64,000 nt of DNA from Paraburkholderia sp. BL21I4N1 (GCF_002973525.1 NZ_PVEN01000011.1:124001-188000), one strand, 5' to 3'; shown: positions 24,294 to 33,948, counted from the first letter of the stretch. A program made the numbers and translations. The notes: generated from the sequence alone by a model not told the origin.

Positions 24294-25235
24294 TCAGGCG
24301 CTCGCCTCGTCCAGCTCGCGGATATCGGCGCCCGTGAGCATCAAATGGACGGCGGCCGCCAAGCTTTTAAGCTGTTCGACCGAAGTCGCGCTGGCAATCG
24401 GCGCCGTTACGCTGGGCCTCGCGATCAGCCAGGCGAGAGCGACGGTGGCGGGCGTGCTGCCGTGCTGGTCGGCGACGCGGTCGAGCGCGCCGAGAATCCG
24501 CAAGCCGCGTTCGTTCAGATATTTCTCGACGCGGCTGCTGCGGGCTTTGCCCGCCAGATCCGCCGACGAGCGGTATTTGCCGGACAGAAAACCACTCGCC
24601 AGGCTCCAATACACCACCACACCGAGCTGATTGGCCAGCGCCACCGGTTCGACGTCGCGTTCATACTCGGCGCGGTCATACAGGTTGTACTCCGGCTGCA
24701 GCAGTTGATATTCGGGCAGTTGGTGCTGGCGGGACACCGCCAGCGCTTCCTCGATCCGCGCGCCGCCGTAGTTTGAAGCGCCGATCACCCGAACCTTACC
24801 GGCCTCGATCAGCTTCTGGTAAGCACCGAGCGTTTCGGCGAGCGGCGCGGCAGTGTCGTCGTCGTGGGAAAAATAAATGTCGATGTAATCCGTTTGCAGG
24901 CGCCGCAGCGAATCCTCGACCGCCGCCTGAATGTTCGCCGCCGACAACCCCAACCGCTGCGGATGCTTCGAAACCTTGGTCGCCAGCACGATCCGGCTGC
25001 GCTTGCCGCTCCGCTGGAACCATTTACCGATAATGCTCTCCGACTCGCCGCCCTGGTTGCCGGGCACCCAGGCCGAGTAGACGTCGGCGGTATCGATGAA
25101 GTCGAGACCCGCGTCGACGAACGCATCCAGAATGGAAAACGAAGTCGCTTCATCGGCGGTCCAGCCGAAAACATTGCCGCCAAACATAAGCGGCGCGACC
25201 TGCAATTCGGTTCGTCCAATCCTGCGTTTCTGCAT
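24294..25235 (-). CDS. Aldo/keto reductase
   Basis: A 313-residue NADPH-dependent TIM-barrel oxidoreductase. The catalytic tetrad is visible: Asp and Tyr in DFIDTADVYS, Lys in VLATKVSKH, and His in IYFSHDDDT. The cofactor-binding C-terminal part has PATVALAWLIARPSVTAPIASA. It resembles the YajO/Tas-like group (AKR11/12). GGGAG precedes the ATG at six bases. The physiological substrate is unknown, and its position upstream of fliC gives no clue. Confidence 0.92.
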   Translation of the reverse strand: MQKRRIGRTELQVAPLMFGGNVFGWTADEATSFSILDAFVDAGLDFIDTADVYSAWVPGNQGGESESIIGKWFQRSGKRSRIVLATKVSKHPQRLGLSAANIQAAVEDSLRRLQTDYIDIYFSHDDDTAAPLAETLGAYQKLIEAGKVRVIGASNYGGARIEEALAVSRQHQLPEYQLLQPEYNLYDRAEYERDVEPVALANQLGVVVYWSLASGFLSGKYRSSADLAGKARSSRVEKYLNERGLRILGALDRVADQHGSTPATVALAWLIARPSVTAPIASATSVEQLKSLAAAVHLMLTGADIRELDEASA

Positions 25236-25388
25236 GATTTCTCCCGAGTTTGTTACAAGATAAAACGAGAATACGTCACCTTTTCAATCCCTGCAGTGCG
25301 CCCGCCAAGCAAGCCAGCAAGCGGCTTCCAGCGATGTGGCGCAGCGTCGCGGCGGCAAAACAATTGGGAAGGCATTGAACAAAGTGCC

Positions 25389-25415
25389 TCAAGTTTTTTT
25401 TAGGGGCGCCGTCAA
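25389..25415 (+). promoter_or_regulatory. Sigma-28 (FliA) promoter of fliC
   Basis: TCAAGTTT, exactly 11 bases, GCCGTCAA closely matches the FliA consensus. It predicts transcription starting near 25422, with an ~80-base leader before the fliC AGGAG and ATG. Confidence 0.88.
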
Positions 25416-25502
25416 CCTTCACTGAGGCGGCCAGCAATGAACGAGTGCTTCCGCCGATGCCAACGTGGCGTATTGGGCTCAAGGCTTATTTAGGAGATTT
25501 TC

Positions 25503-26651
25503 ATGCTCGGAATCAATAGCAACATCAACTCGCTGGTTGCACAGCAAAACCTCAATGGCTCGCAAAGCGCCCTCTCGCAAGCCATCACGCGTCTGTCTTC
25601 GGGCAAGCGCATCAACAGCGCGGCCGACGACGCAGCAGGTCTGGCGATCTCGACGCGTATGCAAACGCAGATCAACGGTCTGAATCAAGGCGTGTCGAAC
25701 GCCAACGACGGCGTGTCGATGATTCAAACGGCATCGAGCGCACTGTCGTCGCTGACCTCCAGCCTGCAACGTATTCGCCAGCTGGCTGTGCAGGCATCGA
25801 CCGGCACGCTGTCGTCGAGCGACCAGGCCGCACTGCAACAGGAAGTTTCGGCACAGATCTCGGAAGTGAACCGTATCGCGTCGCAAACGACGTACAACGG
25901 CACGAACATTCTGGACGGCTCGGCAGGTAACGTGACGTTCCAGGTCGGCGCTAACGTTGGCCAGACCATCAGCCTGAACCTGAGCCAGTCGATGTCGGCA
26001 GCGAAGATCGGTGGCGGCCTGGTGCAAACGGGTCAAACCGTCGGCACGGTGTCGGTCAGCGTCGACGCAACGGGTACGTACACGTCGGCAGCTAGCCCGG
26101 CCATCACGGCAATCAACGTGTTGTCGGACGGCAAGGGCGGCTATACCTTCACCGACCAGAACAACCAGGCAATCGCCGCAACCGTCGCAGCTGCAGTGTT
26201 CGGCGCAGGCGCAACGGCAGGTACGGGTACGCAAGGTACGGCACTGGCACTCCAGGCCGCTGCAACGACGACGGCAGGCGCAGGTTCGGCAGCTCAGGCT
26301 TCGGCAGTGGCGCAGATCAACGCGATCAACAGCCCGCCGACGGTCTCGAACCTGAACATCAGCACGGTGACGGGCGCGAACGAAGCGATGGTCTCCATCG
26401 ACAACGCTCTGCAAACGGTCAACAACCTGCAAGCATCGCTGGGCGCCGCGCAAAACCGTTTCACGGCAATCGCTACGTCGCAGCAAGCTGAGTCGACCGA
26501 TCTGTCGTCGGCACAATCGCAAATCACGGACGCCAACTTCGCACAAGAAACGGCGAACCTGAGCAAGGCGCAAGTGCTGCAACAAGCAGGTATCTCGGTG
26601 TTGGCGCAAGCTAACTCGAACCCGCAGCAAGTTCTGAAGCTCCTGCAATAA
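25503..26651 (+). CDS. fliC: Flagellin FliC
   Basis: A 382-residue filament subunit. The conserved D0/D1 N-terminus (LGINSNINSLVAQQNL, with later RLSSGKRINSAADDAAG) and C-terminus (FAQETANLSKAQVLQQAG, ending LLQ) are intact. The central part (~150-310) is Thr/Ser/Ala-rich and would form the exposed surface, a good target for O-glycosylation by the genes downstream. The AGGAG ribosome site is six bases upstream. High expression is expected from the strong sigma-28 promoter. Confidence 0.97.
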   Translation: MLGINSNINSLVAQQNLNGSQSALSQAITRLSSGKRINSAADDAAGLAISTRMQTQINGLNQGVSNANDGVSMIQTASSALSSLTSSLQRIRQLAVQASTGTLSSSDQAALQQEVSAQISEVNRIASQTTYNGTNILDGSAGNVTFQVGANVGQTISLNLSQSMSAAKIGGGLVQTGQTVGTVSVSVDATGTYTSAASPAITAINVLSDGKGGYTFTDQNNQAIAATVAAAVFGAGATAGTGTQGTALALQAAATTTAGAGSAAQASAVAQINAINSPPTVSNLNISTVTGANEAMVSIDNALQTVNNLQASLGAAQNRFTAIATSQQAESTDLSSAQSQITDANFAQETANLSKAQVLQQAGISVLAQANSNPQQVLKLLQ

Positions 26652-26667
26652 GAGCTGACGTAGTACT

Positions 26668-26711
26668 GGCTGCGCGCCGCGCTATCAAAAGACGGCGCGC
26701 AGCCGGGTTTC
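26668..26711 (+). terminator. Terminator after fliC
   Basis: GGCTGCGCGCCG and CGGCGCGCAGCC form a perfect 12-bp stem 16 bp after the stop, then GGGTTT. A second hairpin (CGGGAGGC/GCCTCCCG, 26718-26735) follows. Confidence 0.75.
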
Positions 26712-26812
26712 AAGCAACGGGAGGCACGCCTCCCGATGTGCATTTGCAACACACGATGCTGTAGCATCCCGCACTACCCAATTTCAGATTCCTAGACGCC
26801 TGGAGCCTCAGC

Positions 26813-28318
26813 ATGTCCTCGATCTCAACCACGTCTTCTACAGCGAGCGCCAACGCTGCGCTGCAGTCGGCCGCTCAGTCGATCATCAGCGGCTCGACGG
26901 GCAATTCGTCGATGGACGTGTCGTCGCTCGTCACGGCGCTCGTGAACGCAAAGACCGCGGGACAAGCCGCGGCGCTGTCGGCGCAACAAACCACCGACAA
27001 CACCAAACTCTCCGCGTACGGCGCACTGAGCGCCGCGCTGAGCGCGCTGCAATCCGGTATTGCCGGTCTGGCGAGCGGTTCGACGTTGTCCACCTTCACC
27101 GCCACCGCCACCGGCACCGGCCTGGCCGCTACGGCCGGCAAGGGCGCCGTGGCCGGCAGCTATACGGTCGCCGTGCAACAGATCGCCGGTTCGCAGGCGT
27201 TGTCGTCGGCGGCGTTCGGCGCGACCACGCAACTTGGCACCGGCACGTTGACGATCGGGCTCGGCAGCCAGTCGGTGAACGTCAGCATCGACAGCACCAA
27301 CAACACGCTGTCCGGCATTGCGGCCGCGATCAACGGCGCCAGCGGCAACCCCGGCGTGACGGCGACGGTCGTGACCGGCACGGACGGCGCCCACCTTGTG
27401 CTGCGCTCGGCGAACAGCGGCGCGGCCAACGTGATCAACGTGACGACCAACGTCACGAGCGACAACGGCTTGTCGAGCCTCGGTGTGACGTCGACGGCCA
27501 GCACGACGGGCGGTCAGTCGACCATCACCTCGGCGAATACGAGCAGCGCCTGGTCGCAAAGCACCTCCGCCCAAGACGCGGAGTTCTCGATCAACGGCAT
27601 CGCCGCGACCAGCGCAAGCAACTCGGTAACGAGCGCCATTTCGGGCGTCACGTTGAATCTGTCGGCGGCAGCGGTCAACACGTCGCAGACGCTGAACGTT
27701 ACGCCGGATACAACGGCGGAAAGCAGCGCGATCAACACCTTCGTGAGCCTGTACAACACCGTCGTCACGACGATGGCCACGCTCACCTCGTATAACTCGT
27801 CGTCATCGTCGCAAGGCCCGCTGCTGGGCGACTCGACGCTGTTGACCATTCAGAACGCCCTGGCCTCGGTGGTGGGCGGCGCGGTCGGCTCGGGCAGCAC
27901 CGGCACCACGCTGGCGTCGATCGGCATCACGCTGAAAGACGATCCGGCGGACGGCACGCTCGTGGTCGACAGCCCGACACTGACCACCGCACTGACGGCC
28001 AACCCGGCGACGGTCGCTTCGCTGTTCAACTCGACCAACGGCATCGCCGCGCAGTTGAACAACGACATCACGACGTTCACGCAGACCGGCGGCATCATCG
28101 ATACCCAGAACACCGGGCTGAACACCGATCTGAAGAGCGTCGCCACGCAGCAAAGCGCGCTCGCCGACTACACGGCGCAATTGACGAGCCAGTATCAGGC
28201 GCAGTTCACGGCGCTGAACACGTTGATGGCGAGTGCCAACAGCAATTCGCAATACCTGACCGCGCTGTTCGGCGGCGCCAACAGCGCTGGTGCATTGGCC
28301 AGCGCCAACAACTCGTAA
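26813..28318 (+). CDS. fliD: Flagellar filament cap protein FliD
   Basis: A 501-residue hook-associated protein 2 that caps the growing filament. The FliD N-terminal pattern (MDVSSLVTALVNAKTAGQA), the central low-charge Ser/Thr/Ala domain, and the C-terminal coiled-coil (DNDITTFTQTGGIIDTQNTG then YQAQFTALNTLMA) are all present. GGAG precedes the ATG at eight bases. It lies between fliC and fliT. No fliS gene is between them. Confidence 0.94.
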   Translation: MSSISTTSSTASANAALQSAAQSIISGSTGNSSMDVSSLVTALVNAKTAGQAAALSAQQTTDNTKLSAYGALSAALSALQSGIAGLASGSTLSTFTATATGTGLAATAGKGAVAGSYTVAVQQIAGSQALSSAAFGATTQLGTGTLTIGLGSQSVNVSIDSTNNTLSGIAAAINGASGNPGVTATVVTGTDGAHLVLRSANSGAANVINVTTNVTSDNGLSSLGVTSTASTTGGQSTITSANTSSAWSQSTSAQDAEFSINGIAATSASNSVTSAISGVTLNLSAAAVNTSQTLNVTPDTTAESSAINTFVSLYNTVVTTMATLTSYNSSSSSQGPLLGDSTLLTIQNALASVVGGAVGSGSTGTTLASIGITLKDDPADGTLVVDSPTLTTALTANPATVASLFNSTNGIAAQLNNDITTFTQTGGIIDTQNTGLNTDLKSVATQQSALADYTAQLTSQYQAQFTALNTLMASANSNSQYLTALFGGANSAGALASANNS

Positions 28319-28345
28319 TCGCCGAGCCTGACGGAGGCGCTCAAC

Positions 28346-28645
28346 ATGAACCAGACGGAATTAGTCGATCGCCTGCTGGCAATGACGCAGGAAATCGCCC
28401 AGGCGGCGTCGCTGGCAGACTGGCCGGAAGCGGCCCGCCTTACCGAAGCGCGCTCGCCGCTGCTAATGTCGCTGGTGGCCGAGCAGGAACCGGCCGCGCT
28501 GGAAAAGATTCGCCAGATCCAGGCCATGGACGCGGCGCTGCTGGTGGAAGCCGAAACGACGCAGAACGAACTGCATGTCGAGTTCGAAGCGGCCATGGGA
28601 CGCGCCAAGGCAGCCGGCGAGTACCAGCGCATGGCCCGCATGTAA
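28346..28645 (+). CDS. fliT: Flagellar export chaperone FliT
   Basis: A 99-residue helical protein 27 bp after fliD. Size, heptad pattern (LVDRLLAMTQEIAQAASLADW) and position match FliT. FliT is the FliD chaperone, and in enterics it also binds FlhC to restrain FlhDC. Sequence similarity within the family is low, so position carries much of the weight. GGAGG lies eight bases before the ATG. Confidence 0.82.
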   Translation: MNQTELVDRLLAMTQEIAQAASLADWPEAARLTEARSPLLMSLVAEQEPAALEKIRQIQAMDAALLVEAETTQNELHVEFEAAMGRAKAAGEYQRMARM

Positions 28646-28770
28646 GCAGATTTACCGCGGAACCTGAAAGCCGCCGCTTTGTCGCGAGGCAAGCGGACAC
28701 CGGCACCAGGTCCTCGCGTACAACCCGACAATAAGAACTACGCGTCGAAGTGGGACGCGCTCGTTCCCTC

Positions 28771-28795
28771 AGCCCGCCTAGTGCGGGCTTTTTTC
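28771..28795 (+). terminator. Terminator after fliT
   Basis: AGCCCGC and GCGGGCT arms around CTAGT, followed by six T. It separates fliDT from the glycosylation genes. Confidence 0.88.
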
Positions 28796-28922
28796 TGTCA
28801 TTCGGCGCCCGCGCCTGCCCGTCCATACGCTAAACAGGCGGCGTTTTTACCGTCATCTCCGCGCATCGGAAACCCCTGCCCCGTCGCACAATTTCCGTCA
28901 TAGACCATTCCGCGCTGAGACC

Positions 28923-31271
28923 ATGACTCTCCTTCACGACCAGCCGACCGCTGAACCTTTGACGCCCGAGCAACAGCTCGAGCAAGACATCGCTCTGGTT
29001 TTGCAGACCGCGCTGGCGCATCACCACAAGGGTGAGCTCGACGACGCCGAAGCGTTGTATAGCGCGATCCTCGACGCCGTACCCGGCCACGTCGATGTGC
29101 AATACAACCTCGGCGTGCTGTACGTGCAGCGCAGCCGTCCCGCCGACGCCCTGCCGCATCTGGAAGCCGCGCTCGGCGGCGCGCCGAACAACGGCCAATT
29201 CTGGGTCGCTTACATCAGCGCCTTGATCGACGCGGACCAGATTCAGGCGGCCTGGATGGCACTGGAAATGGGACAGCAAAGGGGCTTGAAAGGACCGGCC
29301 GTCGACGGACTGATTACACGCATGGCGCACGGCGGTACCCGCTACGCCACGGCTGCGGTCGCACCGGTGGTCGTCTCGCCCGAACCGGCGCCGGCGGAGG
29401 TCGTGTCGACGCACCGTGACGCGACAGACGCCGCGCCGGCGACGCTCGATACGCGCCGCCCCACCCCGCAAGAAATCACCCGTTTCAACACGCTCTTTGC
29501 CAAGGGCCACATTCCGGACGCGATCAAACTCGCCCAAGGCATGACGGAACGGTGTCCGTCGAACGGTCTTGCATGGCGCTGCCTCGGTATCGCGCTTCAT
29601 CGGGCTGGCCGCTATGCCGACTCGCTGCAGCCTTTGAAAAACGCCGTCGCGTTCGGCAGCGACGATTCCGAAGTGCGTAAGGCACTCGCCGATCTGCTGC
29701 GCTTGCTGGGCAAGCATGCCGAAGCGGAAGCCGAGTGCCGGAAACTGCTCGAACTGCATCCGGATCATTCGGAAGGCCACCGTATTCTCGGCATGGTGCT
29801 CTCCGGCCTCGGCCGCGCACGCGAAGGGGTCGCCGAGTGCCGTCGCGCCACCGAACTGACGCCCGACTACGCGGAGTCCCATAGCACGCTGGGCGTCGTG
29901 CTGCTCGACATCGGCGCCACGGACGAGGCCGAGCAATGCTTTCGCCGCGCACTCGAACTCGATCCGAAAAATTCGCCGACGCGCAGCAATCTGCTCTTCA
30001 CCATCGCGCACAATCCGCAAATCGCCCCCGAGCAGATCTACGTCGAACATCGCGAATTTGCCCGGATTCACGAGGCCTCGCTGCGCTTGCAGAAGGTGCG
30101 TCACACGAATAGCCGCGCGCCCGGTCGCCCACTGAAAGTGGGCATCGTTTCCGGCGACCTGTTCCGTCACGCGGTCGCGTCGTACCTGATGCCGATCATC
30201 GAGCCGCTCGCGAAAGACAAGAGCCTGTCGCTCCACGTCTATTACAACCACGTGCACGACGATGATTACACGCACTGGCTGACGACCCAGGTCGATCAAT
30301 GGACCCGCACGGCCGGCATTTCGGACGAGCAATTCATCGACAAGGTGCGCGCCGACAAGATCGACATTCTGATCGACCTGAGCGGGCACACCGGCCGCAA
30401 CCGACTGCAGGCGTTTGCACGCAAGCCCGCGCCGATCCAGGTCAGCTGGATCGGCTATCCGGCGACGACCGGTCTCGACGCGATGGACTACTACCTCAGC
30501 GACCGTTTCTTCACGCCGTTCGGCGAGATGGAAAAGCAGTTCTCCGAGAAGCTGGTCCATCTGGCTTCCATCGGGCCGTTCCTGCCGGACAGGAACGCGC
30601 CGCCGGTCAACATCCTGCCGGCAATGCATAACGGCTACATCACGTTCGGCAGTTTCAACCGGCTGAACAAATTGCGGCCGGACGTGATCGCCGTGTGGGC
30701 AAGGCTGCTTCGCGAGTTGCCGACGTCGCGCATGGTGCTCGGCTCGATGAACGGCGACGAAGGCGACGAGAACCTTATCAGCTGGTTCGTCAACGAAGGC
30801 ATTTCGCGGGACCGTTTGACGTTCCGTCCGCGTTCGCGCGTCGAGGTCTACCTGCAGCAGCACTTTCAGGTCGACATCTGTCTCGACACGTTCCCCTACA
30901 CCGGTTCGACGACGGTTCTGAACTCGCTGTGGATGGGTGTGCCCACGCTGACGATCGCCGGCAAGACAATGGCGAGCCGGGCCGCCACGGCATGGCTGTC
31001 GCATTCGGGCCTCGATGCTTTCGCGGCGGAAGACGCGGACGACTTCGTCGCCAAGGGCATCCAGCTGGCGTCCGACATTCCGGCGCTCGCGAGCATTCGC
31101 ACGGGCTTGCGCGAGCGCTGCATGCAGTCGGCGCCGTTCCAGCCCGAGGTCGTCGCGCAAAGCCTCTCGCGCGCGTTTCACACGATGTGGCAGCGCTGGA
31201 GCGACGGTCTCGCTCCGGCCGCCTTCAGCACGGACGAGCCGCAAACCGTACTCGCCCGTCATCCGGACTAA
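28923..31271 (+). CDS. TPR-GT41 (SPINDLY/OGT-type) glycosyltransferase, probable flagellin glycosyltransferase
   Basis: A 782-residue cytoplasmic enzyme. TPR repeats lie at ~30-130 and, after an Ala/Pro linker, at ~180-345. The GT41 catalytic domain begins near 400 with VGIVSGDLFRHAVASYL (conserved His) and continues with IDILIDLSGHTGRNRL, ITFGSFNRLNKLRP, and LDTFPYTGSTTVLNSLWMG (~655), which binds the nucleotide sugar. In B. cenocepacia the flagellin is reported to carry single N-acylated 4-amino-4,6-dideoxyglucose residues. The same arrangement downstream of fliCDT here supports flagellin as acceptor. That is inference. Confidence 0.9.
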   Translation: MTLLHDQPTAEPLTPEQQLEQDIALVLQTALAHHHKGELDDAEALYSAILDAVPGHVDVQYNLGVLYVQRSRPADALPHLEAALGGAPNNGQFWVAYISALIDADQIQAAWMALEMGQQRGLKGPAVDGLITRMAHGGTRYATAAVAPVVVSPEPAPAEVVSTHRDATDAAPATLDTRRPTPQEITRFNTLFAKGHIPDAIKLAQGMTERCPSNGLAWRCLGIALHRAGRYADSLQPLKNAVAFGSDDSEVRKALADLLRLLGKHAEAEAECRKLLELHPDHSEGHRILGMVLSGLGRAREGVAECRRATELTPDYAESHSTLGVVLLDIGATDEAEQCFRRALELDPKNSPTRSNLLFTIAHNPQIAPEQIYVEHREFARIHEASLRLQKVRHTNSRAPGRPLKVGIVSGDLFRHAVASYLMPIIEPLAKDKSLSLHVYYNHVHDDDYTHWLTTQVDQWTRTAGISDEQFIDKVRADKIDILIDLSGHTGRNRLQAFARKPAPIQVSWIGYPATTGLDAMDYYLSDRFFTPFGEMEKQFSEKLVHLASIGPFLPDRNAPPVNILPAMHNGYITFGSFNRLNKLRPDVIAVWARLLRELPTSRMVLGSMNGDEGDENLISWFVNEGISRDRLTFRPRSRVEVYLQQHFQVDICLDTFPYTGSTTVLNSLWMGVPTLTIAGKTMASRAATAWLSHSGLDAFAAEDADDFVAKGIQLASDIPALASIRTGLRERCMQSAPFQPEVVAQSLSRAFHTMWQRWSDGLAPAAFSTDEPQTVLARHPD

Positions 31272-31291
31272 AAAACAGCAACGAGGAAACT

Positions 31292-32440
31292 ATGGGCTCT
31301 AGCGCTCCTCTTCGTGCGATCGCGTCGCTGGACGACGAACGCATCTACGTCACCCAGCCGCATCTTCCGCCGCTGGAGGAGTTCCTGCCGTACCTCGAAA
31401 AGATCTGGACGAGCAAGATCCTGACGAACGGCGGGCCGTTTCACCAGCAACTCGAAAAGGCGCTCTGCGAGTACCTCGGCGTCGAGCACCTCGCGCTCTT
31501 CACCAACGGCACGCTGGCCCTCGTTACCGCGCTGCAGGCGCTGCGTATCAACGGCGAAGTGATTACGACGCCGTATTCGTTCGCCGCGACGGCGCACTCG
31601 TTGCTGTGGAACGGCATCAAGCCGGTTTTCGTGGACGTCGATCCGGACACGCTCAATCTCGATCCGCGGAAGATCGAAGCCGCCATCACGCCGCAAACGA
31701 CCGCGATCATGCCGGTGCACTGCTATGGCCATCCGTGCGATGTAAAGGCCATCCAGAAGATTGCCGACAACTACAATCTCAAGGTCATTTACGACGCCGC
31801 GCACGCGTTCGGCGTGCAGACCGAAGACGGCAGCGTGCTTAAACACGGCGATCTGTCGATCGTCAGTTTTCATGCAACCAAGGTCTTCAACACGTTCGAA
31901 GGCGGCGCGATCATCTGCCCGGATGCGAAGACGAAACAGCGCATCGACCATCTGAAGAACTTCGGTTTCGTGGATGAAGTGACGGTCGTGGCAGCCGGCA
32001 TCAACGGCAAGATGAGCGAGATCAACGCCGCGTTCGGGCTGCTGCAATTGCAACACGTCGACAAGGCGCTGGCCAAACGCAAGGCGATCGACGCGCAGTA
32101 CCGCGCGCTGCTGGCCGACGTGCCGGGCATTCGCTGCCTGCAGGACGCAGGCGAGAAAGTCGCGAACTACGCGTACTTTCCCGTGCAGGTCGAAGACAGT
32201 TTTCCGATCAGCCGCGACGCGCTGTATGAGCGGCTGAAGGAACACGACATCTTCGCGCGCCGCTACTTCTATCCGCTGATTTCCGAATTTCCGATGTATC
32301 GTGGGCTACCATCGGCGCATAACGCCAATCTGGCGACCGCCAGCGCTGCGTCGAAACGAATCTTGTGCCTGCCGATCTTTCCGGACTTGAGCCCGGTACA
32401 GGTTGAGCGCATTGTGAGCATCGTTGCCAGCGTCAATTGA
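31292..32440 (+). CDS. DegT/DnrJ/EryC1/StrS-type sugar aminotransferase
   Basis: A 382-residue PLP enzyme. The Lys forming the Schiff base is Lys197 in SFHATKVFNTFEGG; the Asp of IYDAAHAFG contacts the PLP ring. Such enzymes aminate nucleotide 4-keto-6-deoxysugars; VioA-type members make dTDP-4-amino-4,6-dideoxyglucose. The start at 31292 follows GAGGAAA and lies 20 bp after the glycosyltransferase stop. The frame is open far upstream, but that part overlaps the GT gene. A sugar 4,6-dehydratase is not in the window, so dTDP-4-keto-6-deoxyglucose must come from elsewhere. Confidence 0.93.
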   Translation: MGSSAPLRAIASLDDERIYVTQPHLPPLEEFLPYLEKIWTSKILTNGGPFHQQLEKALCEYLGVEHLALFTNGTLALVTALQALRINGEVITTPYSFAATAHSLLWNGIKPVFVDVDPDTLNLDPRKIEAAITPQTTAIMPVHCYGHPCDVKAIQKIADNYNLKVIYDAAHAFGVQTEDGSVLKHGDLSIVSFHATKVFNTFEGGAIICPDAKTKQRIDHLKNFGFVDEVTVVAAGINGKMSEINAAFGLLQLQHVDKALAKRKAIDAQYRALLADVPGIRCLQDAGEKVANYAYFPVQVEDSFPISRDALYERLKEHDIFARRYFYPLISEFPMYRGLPSAHNANLATASAASKRILCLPIFPDLSPVQVERIVSIVASVN

Positions 32441-32471
32441 AAGCGGTCGGCCTTCAACTGGAACGCATGCA

Positions 32472-33134
32472 ATGCAAAACATCGTGCTCGTGGGGTCGTC
32501 CGGCCACGCGAAAGTGGTGATCGACATCGTCGAACAACAGGGACGTTACCGGATCGTCGGGCTGATCGACGCGTTTCGGCAGGTCGGCGAAACGACCCTT
32601 GGTTATGCCGTTCTGGGTGGCGAGCCCGATCTTCCGGCGCTTGTTGCAGAACATGATCTGAAGGGCGTGATCGTCGCGATCGGCGATAACAGCGTTCGCG
32701 CGCGAGTGACGGCAAAAGTGGCCGACGTCTGCGCGTCATTGCCGTTTGTCAGCGCGGTGCATCCGTCCGCCAGCATCGGCAAGGAAACGACTATCGATGG
32801 CGGCTCGGTCGTCATGGCTGGCGCGGTGATCAATCCGGCCTGCCGGATTGGACGCGGCTGCATCGTCAATACCCAGGCCTCGCTCGATCACGATAGCGTG
32901 ATGGAGGATTTTTCCAGCCTCGCGCCTGGCGTGACGACCGGTGGAAACTGCCATATCGGCAACCACGCCGCCGTCAGCATCGGCGCCGTGCTGCGTCATG
33001 GCATCGCGATTGGCGAGCACAGCGTGGTGGGCGCGGGGTCACTCGTTCTCAACGCGGTGGAGGCGTTCTCGATTACATACGGCTCGCCGGCCAGGAAGGT
33101 CCGCGATCGCCAGCCCGGCGACAAATACCTCTAG
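32472..33134 (+). CDS. NeuD/PglD-type sugar N- or O-acyltransferase
   Basis: A 220-residue protein. The N-terminal small Rossmann-like domain starts IVLVGSSGHAKVVIDI. The C-terminal left-handed beta-helix has hexapeptide repeats, with the catalytic His in the QASLDHDSVM segment. It lies 31 bp after the aminotransferase gene. In this context it would acylate the 4-amino group made by that enzyme, giving an N-acyl-4-amino-4,6-dideoxyhexose. The acyl donor (acetyl or 3-hydroxybutyryl) is not evident. The ribosome site is weak; the ATG is chosen on family length. Confidence 0.88.
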   Translation: MQNIVLVGSSGHAKVVIDIVEQQGRYRIVGLIDAFRQVGETTLGYAVLGGEPDLPALVAEHDLKGVIVAIGDNSVRARVTAKVADVCASLPFVSAVHPSASIGKETTIDGGSVVMAGAVINPACRIGRGCIVNTQASLDHDSVMEDFSSLAPGVTTGGNCHIGNHAAVSIGAVLRHGIAIGEHSVVGAGSLVLNAVEAFSITYGSPARKVRDRQPGDKYL

Positions 33135-33216
33135 CCGCTAGCTGGGTCCGCCGGTTTGAGGCGGCGTCGCCGGTAGCCGGACCGCCGCTGGCGACGGCCC
33201 GCTCCGTGCTGACCAA

Positions 33217-33948
33217 TCAGGCGTTCGCCGCGGCCCGCAGTTCAAGCCACTCTTTTTTCACGCGCAGCAACTCGGTCAGGATTTCGATCGATTGCCCCTC
33301 GTCCGCCGTCAGGTCGGCCAGAAAATGGTTGTTATGTTGGCGGATCCACAGCCCGGGCATGTCCCACCACGCCAGTTCAACCAGCATCTCCCGGATTTTC
33401 TCGGGAAACCGGAACCGGACGAGGCGTGCCGGGGAGCCGACGTAGATACCGTACGGCTCGCTTTTGAAATTAGCCGGTACGAGCGTTCTTGCACCGATCA
33501 CGCAGCCGTTCTCAACGGTCGACCCGCCGAGAAACATCGCTTCATCACCAATCCACACGTCGTTACGGATCACCGTGTCGCCGTATTGCGGCGGCGGAGA
33601 ATTCCGCATGCCATCGCCGCCGTATACGCTCAACATCGACGTCGAAATGGTCCGCAAGTCGTGCTGCCCGTTCAATAGGAATTTCAGTCGCAGACCGCCG
33701 GCGACGTATTTCCCGATCACCAGCTTCTGAAACTCGCCGTCGTATTTAGCAATCGAACCGACACCGATACCCGAGCCCTTGCCGATCACGAAAGTGCCCA
33801 CTGTCGCTTCCTCGTCCATCCAGTTGCGAAAGAAGTTATTCGGGATCGTCGAGATCGCTCCGTCGGAATAGCCCAGCACAATGAAGGCTTTCGACAGGGA
33901 GTGATTGGCCTGGACGCCGGTAAAGTCGTCTGATGTGGTGACGTTCAT
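33217..33948 (-). CDS. CatB-type (xenobiotic/hexapeptide) O-acetyltransferase
   Basis: A 243-residue left-handed beta-helix acetyltransferase. Hexapeptide repeats run from ~50 to 175 (IGKGSGIGVGS, VIRNDVWIGDEAMFLGGSTVENGCVIGA). The catalytic His is in LLNGQHDLR. The C-terminal helix is Trp-rich. It converges with the NeuD-type gene, with 82 bp between. It may add a further acetyl group to the flagellin sugar or act on another glycan; it is not in the same operon. Confidence 0.85.
   Translation of the reverse strand: MNVTTSDDFTGVQANHSLSKAFIVLGYSDGAISTIPNNFFRNWMDEEATVGTFVIGKGSGIGVGSIAKYDGEFQKLVIGKYVAGGLRLKFLLNGQHDLRTISTSMLSVYGGDGMRNSPPPQYGDTVIRNDVWIGDEAMFLGGSTVENGCVIGARTLVPANFKSEPYGIYVGSPARLVRFRFPEKIREMLVELAWWDMPGLWIRQHNNHFLADLTADEGQSIEILTELLRVKKEWLELRAAANA

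Noticed and set aside
28831..28856. Possible sigma-28 promoter before the GT41 gene (TAAACAGG, 10 bases, ACCGTCAT)
   Set aside because: Spacing is one base short and the -10 has two mismatches; too weak to call.
28830..31262. An 810-codon minus-strand frame over the TPR-GT41 gene
   Set aside because: Antisense shadow with Arg/His/Gln-rich composition, no ribosome site and no domain; the plus-strand enzyme has all its motifs.
30695..31291. Upstream extension of the aminotransferase frame
   Set aside because: It lies inside the GT41 gene in another frame and has no family similarity; the start at 31292 has GAGGAAA before it.
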